Below, piece after piece: positions 1 through 5,642 of a stretch of 8,530 bases of DNA. The notes beneath the pieces are model-generated. The model did no database searches, was not told the DNA's origin, and saw only the letters and a list, made by a program, of their open reading frames with translations. The position numbers and the translations under genes are program-made. This DNA is from JAZDEU01 sp043808545 (GTDB lineage: Bacteria > Patescibacteriota > Patescibacteriia > JAZDEU01), in assembly GCA_043808545.1 (NCBI GenBank), contig JAZDEU010000001.1:1-8530 (forward strand). The letters are read 5' to 3'. Numbering within the stretch: the first letter of the stretch is position 1; each line of letters opens with the position of its first letter.

Positions 1-129
1 AAATAGTCGCCTCCAGCGTCATTCTGAACCCCGCTTGCGGGGTGAAGAATCCCGTGGTTAAGCAAAAAAACTCTGGGATTCTTCGCCCTCCTGGCGCTCG
101 GGCTCAGAATGACGAGACTATTTCAACAG
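1..129. repeat. MITE-like palindromic repeat element, left end cut by the window
   Basis: The element has an outer inverted repeat, AAATAGTC at 1-8 against GACTATTT at 116-123, and the right side continues as CAACAG to 129. The matching CTGTTG on the left would lie just outside the window. Inside are nested inverted arms: GTCATTCTGA (18-27) pairs with TCAGAATGAC (104-113), and GAAGAATCCC (44-53) pairs with GGGATTCTTC (75-84). The left arm carries its own perfect hairpin, CCCCGC-TT-GCGGGG (29-42). No coding potential is seen. The terminal sequence reappears at 3512-3596 around a different interior. It behaves like a non-autonomous repeat; that it was mobilised by a transposase is inferred. Confidence 0.7.
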
Positions 130-183
130 ACACTAATTAAAAATTAAGTAAATAAAAATTGAATAAAAATTTAAAATTAAAAT

Positions 184-1239
184 ATGTATTCCCATATCCC
201 AGTAATGCTAGATGAAGTAATAGAATATTTGAATCCCCAGGCTGGTAAAAATTTCGTGGATTGCACTTTAGGCGGCGGCGGGCATGCGCTGGAAATATTA
301 AAGTTAGTTGCGCCGGACGGGAAAGTTTTAGGAATTGATCTTGATGAAAAAGCGCTTCAGTTTGTAAAGTCTAAAGCATGCCCTGAGTTTGCCGAACGGG
401 TTCATAAAGTCAAAAGTCTGGAGAATAATCTTATATTGGTTCAAGATAATTTTGCGAATTTAAAGAATATTTTAAGTGAACACAATTTTTATTCAGCGCA
501 TAGCATATTGTTAGATTTGGGAATTTCAAGCGCGGAATATGAAGAAAGCGGAAGAGGTTTTTCTTTTCAAAAAGATGAGTCGCTAGATATGAGATTTTGT
601 GGAACTTCCCATAACCATTCTCAAGAGAGAAGTTGGCAGAAAAATGTTCAGAGCGTTCCCCTCTATAAGAGGGGGCAGGGGTGTGTTTCCGCGGAATTGA
701 CCGCGGAGGAAATAGTTAATACTTGGCATAAAGATGAATTGACGAAGATATTTAGAGAATATGGAGAGGAGCCGTTAGCTGGAAAAATTGCAAGTAAGAT
801 CGTTGATGCGAGAAGGAATAAAAAAATTAGTAGCACAAAAGAACTTAGCGATTTAATTTTTGGAGAATATAAGAGGGTTTATAAAAATAAAACATTCAAG
901 AAGCATCCCGCGACAAAGATTTTTCAAGCGTTAAGAATAGCAGTGAATCACGAGCTGGAAAATTTAGAATCAGTATTGCCGCAAGCGCTAGAAGCGCTGG
1001 AAAAAGACGGGAGACTGGCTGTGATTTCTTTTCATTCGTTAGAAGACAGGATTGTAAAAAAGTTTTTCGCGTTGAACGCGAAAGGGTGTATTTGTCCGCC
1101 AGATTTTCCTGTGTGCAAGTGCGGGCATAAGCCATTATTAAAAATTATAACAAAAAAACCAATTATTCCGTCAGATGATGAAATTGCGCATAATCCAAGA
1201 GCAAGAAGCGCAAAATTAAGAGTGGCGGAAAAAATTTGA
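184..1239 (+). CDS. rsmH: 16S rRNA (cytosine1402-N4)-methyltransferase RsmH
   Basis: RsmH (MraW) uses S-adenosylmethionine to methylate N4 of C1402 in the decoding centre of 16S rRNA, and it usually opens the dcw cluster. Seen here: the family N-terminus YSHIPVMLDEV directly after the Met, which fixes the start; the SAM-binding loop DCTLGGGGHA at about 26-35; GIDLDEKAL at about 50-58; the LLDLGISSAEYEESGRGFSF block with LDMRF ending at residue 138; EEIVNTW, KHPATKIFQALRIAVN and VISFHSLEDRIVK in the C-terminal half; and a Cys-rich segment near residue 300. At 351 residues it is longer than the usual 300-315. Most of the excess is an insertion of about 31 residues at 139-169 made by a palindromic repeat, listed separately. 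No Shine-Dalgarno site is visible in the A+T-rich leader. The identity is certain; activity with the insertion is inferred from the open frame. Confidence 0.97.
   Translation: MYSHIPVMLDEVIEYLNPQAGKNFVDCTLGGGGHALEILKLVAPDGKVLGIDLDEKALQFVKSKACPEFAERVHKVKSLENNLILVQDNFANLKNILSEHNFYSAHSILLDLGISSAEYEESGRGFSFQKDESLDMRFCGTSHNHSQERSWQKNVQSVPLYKRGQGCVSAELTAEEIVNTWHKDELTKIFREYGEEPLAGKIASKIVDARRNKKISSTKELSDLIFGEYKRVYKNKTFKKHPATKIFQALRIAVNHELENLESVLPQALEALEKDGRLAVISFHSLEDRIVKKFFALNAKGCICPPDFPVCKCGHKPLLKIITKKPIIPSDDEIAHNPRARSAKLRVAEKI
598..690 (+). repeat. Palindromic repeat inserted in frame within rsmH
   Basis: These 93 bases separate two parts of RsmH that are normally almost adjacent (LDMR- and LTAEEIVN) and keep the reading frame. 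The segment has stacked inverted repeats: AACTTC (603-608) with GAAGTT (629-634), TTCTC-AAGA-GAGAA (618-631), and a perfect stem CCCCTCT-ATA-AGAGGGG (658-674). The part GTTCCCCTCT...AGGGGTGTGT resembles the reverse complement of the intergenic repeat at 5465-5520. The exact edges are uncertain by a few codons. The arrangement is comparable in kind to the Rickettsia palindromic elements found inside proteins; no homology to those is claimed. Confidence 0.7.
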
Positions 1240-1259
1240 GTTCATAAAGTTAAAAAGTA

Positions 1260-1281
1260 GGGGCGCGAAGCATCGCGCCCG
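1260..1281. repeat. GC-rich hairpin repeat between rsmH and ftsL
   Basis: GGGCGCGA (1261-1268) and TCGCGCCC (1273-1280) form a perfect 8-bp stem with an AGCA loop. It lies 20 bases after the rsmH stop. No T-run follows (GTATAAAAG), so it is not a convincing intrinsic terminator, and a dispersed palindromic repeat fits better. It could still stabilise the 3' end of the rsmH transcript. The flanks are degenerate ATAAAGTTA-like repeats. Confidence 0.55.
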
Positions 1282-1314
1282 TATAAAAGTTTGTAAAGTT
1301 ATAAATTGTACATG

Positions 1315-1343
1315 TTGATTAGATTACCTTATTACTTTATAAA
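1315..1343 (+). promoter_or_regulatory. Promoter of ftsL, predicted leaderless
   Basis: TTGATT (1315-1320), 17 bases, then TATAAA (1338-1343) fits a sigma70-type promoter. The ftsL ATG begins 8 bases after the -10 box, so transcription would start at or within about two bases of the start codon. There is no room for a Shine-Dalgarno site. The promoter at 5100-5128 has exactly the same geometry. Confidence 0.6.
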
Positions 1344-1351
1344 CTATTCCT

Positions 1352-1696
1352 ATGTCTAAATTTATTAAAGGCGACAAAAAAATAGTAAAATCAAAAAATA
1401 AGTTTTCTTTTTTAAGAGCGATGTCATTGAATTTTATTTGCTTGCTAGTCTTAGCAATAGTTTTTTTTCTTTATTTGGGGCAGATAAATTCTTCTGCTTC
1501 AAGGGTTTATGAAATACAGGATTTAGAAAAAGAGAAAGCATCGATGCAAGAAAAGAGCGATAATCTAAAATTGGAAATAGCAGAATTAAAAAGTATGAGT
1601 AATATAGAGGCAAGGATGGGGAAGCTTAGTTTGGTGGATTCTAAAGATGTGGAATATTTAGAGAAGAAAGATGTTGTCGCCGTTGTTAGTCGCTGA
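1352..1696 (+). CDS. ftsL: FtsL/DivIC-like septum protein
   Basis: A protein of 114 residues with the layout of the FtsL/DivIC divisome family: a short basic cytoplasmic N-terminus (MSKFIKGDKKIVKSKNK), one membrane segment at about residues 27-44 (FICLLVLAIVFFLYL), then a coiled coil rich in Glu and Lys, and an end with spacing like NIEARMGKLSLV...VEYLEKK, typical of the family's conserved tail. FtsL forms a subcomplex with FtsB/DivIC and FtsQ and helps activate FtsW-FtsI at the septum. The call rests on topology and on its place between rsmH and ftsI, because primary sequence in this family is weakly conserved. The start is set by the first ATG after the promoter. The stop lies 31 bases before ftsI. 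Confidence 0.82.
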   Translation: MSKFIKGDKKIVKSKNKFSFLRAMSLNFICLLVLAIVFFLYLGQINSSASRVYEIQDLEKEKASMQEKSDNLKLEIAELKSMSNIEARMGKLSLVDSKDVEYLEKKDVVAVVSR

Positions 1697-1727
1697 AGAA
1701 TGAATCATGAATCTGGAATCATAAATC
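1697..1727 (+). repeat. GAATCATGAAT-type short repeats before ftsI
   Basis: The spacer between ftsL and ftsI consists of degenerate copies of a GAATCATGAAT-like unit (GAATGAATCATGAATC, GGAATCATAAATCATG). The same unit fills the sides of the ftsI-murF spacer at 3488-3511 and 3600-3680. The last copy supplies the ftsI start codon. No Shine-Dalgarno site is visible. Confidence 0.5.
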
Positions 1728-3488
1728 ATGACGCCGATGTTTTCTAGAAATAAAAATAAAATTACACCCAATAATGCTCGCATAAATTTTTTTTGTTTTT
1801 GTGTCTTTCTTTTTTCGTTCGCGATTGTTTTTAAAGTTTTTAAGCTTCAGATTCTAGATTATAATTTTTATGACGCGCTAGCTTCTGATCAGCATCAAAT
1901 TTTTAAGAAACTTTTTCCGAAAAGAGGAGAGATATTTTTACAAAATAGCCAAAAAAAAAATGAATCTAGAACTAGTTTATATGATAATTTATATCCGGCG
2001 GCGGTTAATAGAAAATATAATTTTTTTTACGCGGAACCGAATCATATAGAAAATCCTGAAAGAACGGCGGAATTATTAGCAAAATATCTAGATTTAGATA
2101 AAGAACATTTGTTGGAAAAATTTTTTTTAAAAGATGATCCGTATGAGCCGTTAAAGCATAAGGTTAGCCAGAAAATAACTAATCAGATAACTTCGCTTGG
2201 ATTAAAAGGAGTGGATTTTCTAGAAGAAGATTTCAGATATTATCCAGATGAAAATATAGGAGGTCACATTTTAGGATTTTTAAGCTCTGAAAATGATACA
2301 ACAAAAGGGCAGTATGGAATAGAAGAATATTTTAATGATTTATTGAGCGGAGAACCAGGCTTTATAAAGACGGAAAAAGATGTTAAGGGCGGAATAATAA
2401 AAATATGGGATACTGCTTTTTATGAAGCGCGGGATGGAGCGGATGTTGTTTTAACAATTGATTATGCTGTCCAGCATAAGATTTGCAGCGAACTTAAGAA
2501 AGGAGTAATACAATATGGCGCGGACGGCGGTACGATTATTGTTATGAATCCTGAAACTGGCGCGATTTTAGGAATGTGCAGTTATCCTGATTTCAGTCCT
2601 GAAAAGTATGGGGAAGTTTCTGATATAGCCGTATTTAATAATCCTGCGATATTTGATGCGTATGAGCCGGGTTCTATTTTTAAGCCAGTGACTGCTTCAA
2701 TAGCGTTAGATTTAGATAAAATTGAGCCGAATACGACATACGAAGATACTGGTGAAGTCCGAATCGGTCCGCATGTAATTAGAAATTCTGATCTTAAAGC
2801 GCATGGCGTTCAGACAATGACGCAGGTTTTAGAAAAATCTTTGAATACGGGAGCGATTTTTATGGCAAGGCAGGCTGGCAAAGAGAATTTTAAAAAATAT
2901 TTAGAAAATTTTGGATTTGGGCAAAAGACAGGGATAGAATTAGACACGGAAGCGGGCGGTAATATAGAATCGCTAAAAGAAGATGGAGAAATATATATGG
3001 CTACTGCGTCTTTTGGGCAGGGAATATCTGTTACTCCTTTGCAAATGGCCGTTGCTTATTCTGTTTTAGCAAACGGAGGAAAGTTGCCAAAACCGCATAT
3101 AGTTGATAAGATTATAAAAAATAAAAAAGATGTCCAAGAAATTCAGCCAGAAATAGTAAGGCAAGTTGTTTCCGCGAGAGCCGCGAAACTTGCGAGCGCT
3201 ATGCTGGTTTCTGTTGTTGAAGAGGGGCATGCTAAAAAAGCGGGAGTAAAAGGTTATTATGTGGCTGGAAAAACAGGAACGGCGCAAGTCGCGGAAAATG
3301 GAGTTTATGGCAATAAAACAATTCACACTTTTGCCGGTTTTGCTCCTGTTGATGAGCCGAAGTTTGTGTTGATAGTGAAACTTGATAATCCTAAAACAGG
3401 AATTTTTGCTGAATCTACAGCGGTTCCTTTAGCTAATAAAATTATTGAATTTGCCTTAAATTATTATGGAGTGAAGCCTGAGAGATAG
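1728..3488 (+). CDS. ftsI: Peptidoglycan D,D-transpeptidase, FtsI/PBP class B
   Basis: A class B penicillin-binding protein of 586 residues that cross-links septal peptidoglycan outside the membrane, partnered with FtsW. Seen in order: a cytoplasmic N-terminus of about 20 residues; one membrane anchor at about 20-40 (INFFCFCVFLFSFAIVFKVF); a dimerisation domain beginning KLQILDYNFYD with the FPKRGEIF segment; the ED-x-R-YYP and GG-x-ILGF signatures near 167-185; then the transpeptidase domain. The three catalytic motifs are all intact: SIFK with nucleophile Ser316, SLN at 371-373, and KTGT at 515-518. No PASTA repeats are present. It starts 31 bases after ftsL and ends with TAG. It could formally be a PBP2-type relative, but its position after ftsL favours FtsI. 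MurE, which often follows, is absent. Confidence 0.95.
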   Translation: MTPMFSRNKNKITPNNARINFFCFCVFLFSFAIVFKVFKLQILDYNFYDALASDQHQIFKKLFPKRGEIFLQNSQKKNESRTSLYDNLYPAAVNRKYNFFYAEPNHIENPERTAELLAKYLDLDKEHLLEKFFLKDDPYEPLKHKVSQKITNQITSLGLKGVDFLEEDFRYYPDENIGGHILGFLSSENDTTKGQYGIEEYFNDLLSGEPGFIKTEKDVKGGIIKIWDTAFYEARDGADVVLTIDYAVQHKICSELKKGVIQYGADGGTIIVMNPETGAILGMCSYPDFSPEKYGEVSDIAVFNNPAIFDAYEPGSIFKPVTASIALDLDKIEPNTTYEDTGEVRIGPHVIRNSDLKAHGVQTMTQVLEKSLNTGAIFMARQAGKENFKKYLENFGFGQKTGIELDTEAGGNIESLKEDGEIYMATASFGQGISVTPLQMAVAYSVLANGGKLPKPHIVDKIIKNKKDVQEIQPEIVRQVVSARAAKLASAMLVSVVEEGHAKKAGVKGYYVAGKTGTAQVAENGVYGNKTIHTFAGFAPVDEPKFVLIVKLDNPKTGIFAESTAVPLANKIIEFALNYYGVKPER

Positions 3489-3511
3489 AATTATGAATCA
3501 TGAATTAGTAT

Positions 3512-3596
3512 CTGTTGAAATAGTCGTCACTAACCGTCCCGTCGGAGTCTCCCAGTCAGGCTGTCTAAACGGTGGATTTTATTACTATTTCAACAG
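3512..3596. repeat. MITE-like element with 13-bp terminal inverted repeats
   Basis: CTGTTGAAATAGT (3512-3524) and ACTATTTCAACAG (3584-3596) are perfect terminal inverted repeats around a 59-base GC-richer interior. The interior has the short inverted pair ACCGT...ACGGT but no coding capacity. The same terminal sequence bounds the element at the left edge of the window, whose interior is different. The flanks both contain GAATTAG (3502-3508 and 3601-3607), but this may reflect the local repeats and not a target duplication. Confidence 0.72.
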
Positions 3597-3647
3597 CAAC
3601 GAATTAGGAATCATGAAGCATGAATCATACTTTATGAATTATGAGGC

Positions 3648-3676
3648 TTGAATATTCTTGATTCTTGATTCATAAT
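3648..3676 (+). promoter_or_regulatory. Candidate promoter of murF
   Basis: TTGAAT (3648-3653), 17 bases, CATAAT (3671-3676). The murF ATG follows 10 bases after the -10 box, so the mRNA would be leaderless or nearly so. Caution: the boxes lie within TTGATTC-like simple repeats, so part of the match may be by chance. Confidence 0.45.
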
Positions 3677-3686
3677 TCAAATTTTT

Positions 3687-4973
3687 ATGAAAAAATTTTT
3701 ACAAAATATATTGGCGTTTTTTGCTAAGAGAGTACTGAAAAAATATAATCCGGATATTATTGGAATTACGGGGAGTACTGGAAAAACTTCTGCAAAGGAA
3801 GCTGTTTTTGCTGTTTTGAGTTCAAAATATAAGGTAAGAAAAAATGCGAAAAATTATAATAATGAAATTGGGATGCCGCTTACGATTTTAGGATGCGAAT
3901 CTGGAAAGCGATCAGTTTTTTTATGGTCATTAGTTTTTTTAAATGGATTGCGATTATTGTTTTTTAAGGATAAAAATTATCCGGATATATTGATTTTAGA
4001 AATGGGTGCGGATCGTCCCGGGGACATAAAATATCTTACGAGTATAGCTCCTTGCAAAATCGGGATACTTACAAATATAGGTTATAGCCATATAGAATTT
4101 TTCGGAAATATTAAAAGGATAATAAAAGAAAAAGAGCTTATAGCAACTCGTTTGCCAAAAGATGGATTTGCGATATTAAATGGAGATGATGAAAATGTAA
4201 GAGAGATAAAGAATAAATTAAAGACAGAAGCTTTGACTTATGGATTTAGCAAGGATGTTGATGTTAGAGCATTAGAATTAGACATAGATAAATCTATTGT
4301 AATGGGTAAAAAGACATCTATAAAAGGAGTAAATTTTAAGGTTGATTATAATGGCAGCATCGTGCCGGTATTTTTACCGCATGTTATCGGAAAACAGCAT
4401 ATTTACGCAGTGCTTGCGGCTATTGCGGTAGGCGTTGCTAATGGTTTAAATTTAGTTGAGATTTCGGAAAGTTTAAAAAAATATAAAGGCGCTTCAGGAA
4501 GGATGAACATAATTGACGGGATTAAAAATACTATTATAATTGATGATAGCTATAACTCTTCTCCTGCTTCATGTCTTGCTGCTTTAGAGGTGGCGGGAAG
4601 TTTAAAATTAGCTGATAATAAGAAAAAATACGCTTGTTTAGGGGATATGTTGGAGCTTGGGAATTTATCTGAAGATGCGCATTTTGAGCTTGGCAAGCAA
4701 GTAGTAAAAAATGGGATAGATTATCTTATCGCTGTAGGAGAGCGCGCGAGAGATATAGCGCGCGGGGCTAAGAAAGCAGGGATGAATTCTGATTGCATCT
4801 ATAACTTTACAAAATTAAAAGAAGCTGGTATCTTTATCCAAGACAGAATTTCCGAAGGGGATTTAGTTTTAGTAAAAGGTTCGCAGGGTATGAGTATGGA
4901 AAAAATTGTTAAGGAGCTTATGGCAGAGCCTTTGCGGGCGGCGGAATTATTAGTCAGGCAGGATGAAAGTTAG
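3687..4973 (+). CDS. murF: UDP-MurNAc-pentapeptide synthetase MurF, short N-terminus
   Basis: A Mur ligase that joins D-Ala-D-Ala to the UDP-MurNAc-tripeptide in the cytoplasm using ATP. Seen: P-loop GSTGKTS at residues 29-35; EMGADRPGDI at about 105-114; TNIGYSHIEFFG, with the EKELIA segment whose Lys belongs to the carbamylated-Lys region; DDSYNSSP at 286-293; GDMLELGNLSEDAH; and LVKGSQGMSMEKIV near the C-terminus. The last three are diagnostic for MurF over the other Mur ligases. The protein has 428 residues, and the P-loop lies only about 28 residues from the start. Typical MurF has roughly 100 residues before it, so most of the substrate-binding domain 1 is missing. It is replaced by a basic, hydrophobic helix (FLQNILAFFAKRVLKK). 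No frame upstream restores the domain, since that space is repeat DNA. MurE is not adjacent. Confidence 0.93.
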   Translation: MKKFLQNILAFFAKRVLKKYNPDIIGITGSTGKTSAKEAVFAVLSSKYKVRKNAKNYNNEIGMPLTILGCESGKRSVFLWSLVFLNGLRLLFFKDKNYPDILILEMGADRPGDIKYLTSIAPCKIGILTNIGYSHIEFFGNIKRIIKEKELIATRLPKDGFAILNGDDENVREIKNKLKTEALTYGFSKDVDVRALELDIDKSIVMGKKTSIKGVNFKVDYNGSIVPVFLPHVIGKQHIYAVLAAIAVGVANGLNLVEISESLKKYKGASGRMNIIDGIKNTIIIDDSYNSSPASCLAALEVAGSLKLADNKKKYACLGDMLELGNLSEDAHFELGKQVVKNGIDYLIAVGERARDIARGAKKAGMNSDCIYNFTKLKEAGIFIQDRISEGDLVLVKGSQGMSMEKIVKELMAEPLRAAELLVRQDES

Positions 4974-4976
4974 TTA

Positions 4977-5004
4977 AAAGTTGAAAGTCTAAAGTTGAAA
5001 GTTT
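4977..5004 (+). repeat. 14-bp tandem duplication before tRNA-Glu
   Basis: AAAGTTGAAAGTCT (4977-4990) is repeated as AAAGTTGAAAGTTT (4991-5004), one base different. It lies between the murF stop and the tRNA. The TTGAAA units could resemble -35 boxes, but none is well spaced from the TATAAA at 5008-5013. Confidence 0.6.
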
Positions 5005-5020
5005 AGGTATAAAAAAATTT

Positions 5021-5092
5021 GCCGCCATCGTCTAATGGTTAGGACGCCAGGTTCTCATCCTGGTAATCGGGGTTCGATTCCCCGTGGCGGTA
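5021..5092 (+). tRNA. tRNA-Glu (anticodon CUC)
   Basis: A complete 72-base cloverleaf. The acceptor stem GCCGCCA (5021-5027) pairs with TGGCGGT (5085-5091), ending in a G1-U72 wobble. The anticodon stem CCAGG/CCTGG (5047-5051, 5059-5063) has the loop TTCTCAT, placing CTC at 5054-5056, which reads GAG (Glu). The T arm is CGGGG-TTCGATT-CCCCG (5068-5084). The discriminator is A5092. CCA is not encoded and must be added by the CCA enzyme. A TATAAA box at 5008-5013 would place transcription start almost at base 1 of the tRNA, but no good -35 is visible. Cotranscription with murF is also possible. Confidence 0.96.
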
Positions 5093-5099
5093 CATTACG

Positions 5100-5128
5100 T
5101 TGACATGTTTTTTAAAATAGAGTAAAAT
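5100..5128 (+). promoter_or_regulatory. Strong promoter of the coiled-coil gene, predicted leaderless
   Basis: A consensus TTGACA (5100-5105), an ideal 17-base spacer, and TAAAAT (5123-5128, five of six). The ATG of the next gene begins 8 bases later, so transcription is expected to start at or just before the A of ATG. The -35 begins 8 bases after the tRNA end. This is one of the two best promoters in the window. Confidence 0.75.
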
Positions 5129-5136
5129 ATAAATAT

Positions 5137-5457
5137 ATGTTAGAAGAAAAAGATATACAAAAATTAAAAGAGATATTTGTAACAAAAGATTATCTTGACG
5201 AGAAGCTTAAGAATTTTTCGACGAAGGATGATCTGAATAATTTAGAATTAAAAATAGATACTAAACTTAATGATGAATTCTACCATATTAAACAGATGTT
5301 TTTGGCGATGCAGTCAGATATAAATGAAAAATTTAATAGTGTTGTAAAAATGAATACGGAAGATTTAGTCGCTGTTAGCGGTAAAGAAGAAAAACTTGAA
5401 AAAAGAGTAAATAAACTAGAATTAAAGGTTAATAATTTACAAACAAAATTCGCTTAA
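5137..5457 (+). CDS. Small coiled-coil protein of unknown function
   Basis: A 106-residue, highly charged protein with no signal peptide or membrane segment. The N-terminus (MLEEKDIQKLKEIFVTKDYL) and the end (EKLEKRVNKLELKVNNLQTK) show heptad-like Leu/Ile/Val spacing, indicating helical coiled coils of perhaps two segments (about 20-65 and 82-104). There are no Cys residues and no catalytic motif that I recognise. Similar short Lys/Glu coiled-coil proteins are common hypothetical proteins in small-genome bacteria. It has its own strong promoter and probably a leaderless mRNA, and ends at the shared terminator with rpmA. The start is set by the promoter distance. The function is unknown; a role as a structural or oligomerising protein would be only a guess. 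Confidence 0.75.
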   Translation: MLEEKDIQKLKEIFVTKDYLDEKLKNFSTKDDLNNLELKIDTKLNDEFYHIKQMFLAMQSDINEKFNSVVKMNTEDLVAVSGKEEKLEKRVNKLELKVNNLQTKFA

Positions 5458-5464
5458 ATTTTTA

Positions 5465-5520
5465 CGCACCCCTAACCCACTGCCTCCTGTCTGCGCAGGC
5501 AGGCTCTCAAGAGGGGAACT
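5465..5520. repeat. Nested palindromic repeat after the coiled-coil gene
   Basis: The outer parts GCACCCCTAACCC (5466-5478) and TCTCAAGAGGGGAACT (5505-5520) read, on the opposite strand, as GTTCCCCTCTTGAGAG ... GGGTTAGGGGTGC, resembling the repeat inside rsmH. They are split by about 26 bases (5479-5504) that form their own palindrome around TGCGCA (CCTGTC-TGCGCA-GGCAGG). This looks like one repeat inserted in another. There is no coding potential. Confidence 0.6.
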
Positions 5521-5543
5521 ATGTGTATATCTTTTTTAAATAT

Positions 5544-5582
5544 AAAAAAACAGTCCAGTCATAAATACCGGGCTGTTTTTTA
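5544..5582. terminator. Bidirectional intrinsic terminator
   Basis: A-run and CAGTCC (5544-5556) pair with GGGCTG and a T-run (5570-5581), with one G-U pair and a 13-base loop. On the + strand the hairpin is followed by TTTTTTAT and can end the coiled-coil transcript. On the - strand the A-run becomes a T-run and it can end rpmA. It lies between two converging genes, as expected. Confidence 0.75.
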
Positions 5583-5615
5583 TTTAAAATTGTCAACTAT
5601 TTGTTATTCGTATGT

Positions 5616-5634
5616 GCCGCATTTGTAGCGCGGC
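5616..5634 (-). repeat. GC-rich hairpin downstream of rpmA
   Basis: GCCGC (5616-5620) and GCGGC (5630-5634) form a short GC stem with a 9-base loop, 9 bases past the rpmA stop on the minus strand. No T-run follows on that strand, so it may be a 3' stabilising hairpin or another small repeat. Confidence 0.4.
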
Positions 5635-5642
5635 GTCTGAAC

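Larger units (their letters stand above)
3488..3678. repeat. Outer 13-bp inverted repeat spanning the ftsI-murF spacer
   Basis: GAATTATGAATCA (3488-3500) and TGATTCATAATTC (3666-3678) are exact reverse complements. They enclose nearly the whole gene-free spacer, with the element at 3512-3596 nested inside. The remaining bases are degenerate GAATCATGAAT-like units. The left copy overlaps the ftsI stop region and the right copy contains the -10 box proposed for murF. No gene is seen here. Confidence 0.6.

Noticed and set aside
3488..3686. CRISPR array from the repeated GAATCATGAAT units
   Set aside because: The units are short and degenerate without regular unique spacers, and no cas gene is present.
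5021..5520. tRNA-Glu as an attachment site of an integrated element
   Set aside because: No integrase gene and no duplicated tRNA 3' end are seen in the window.
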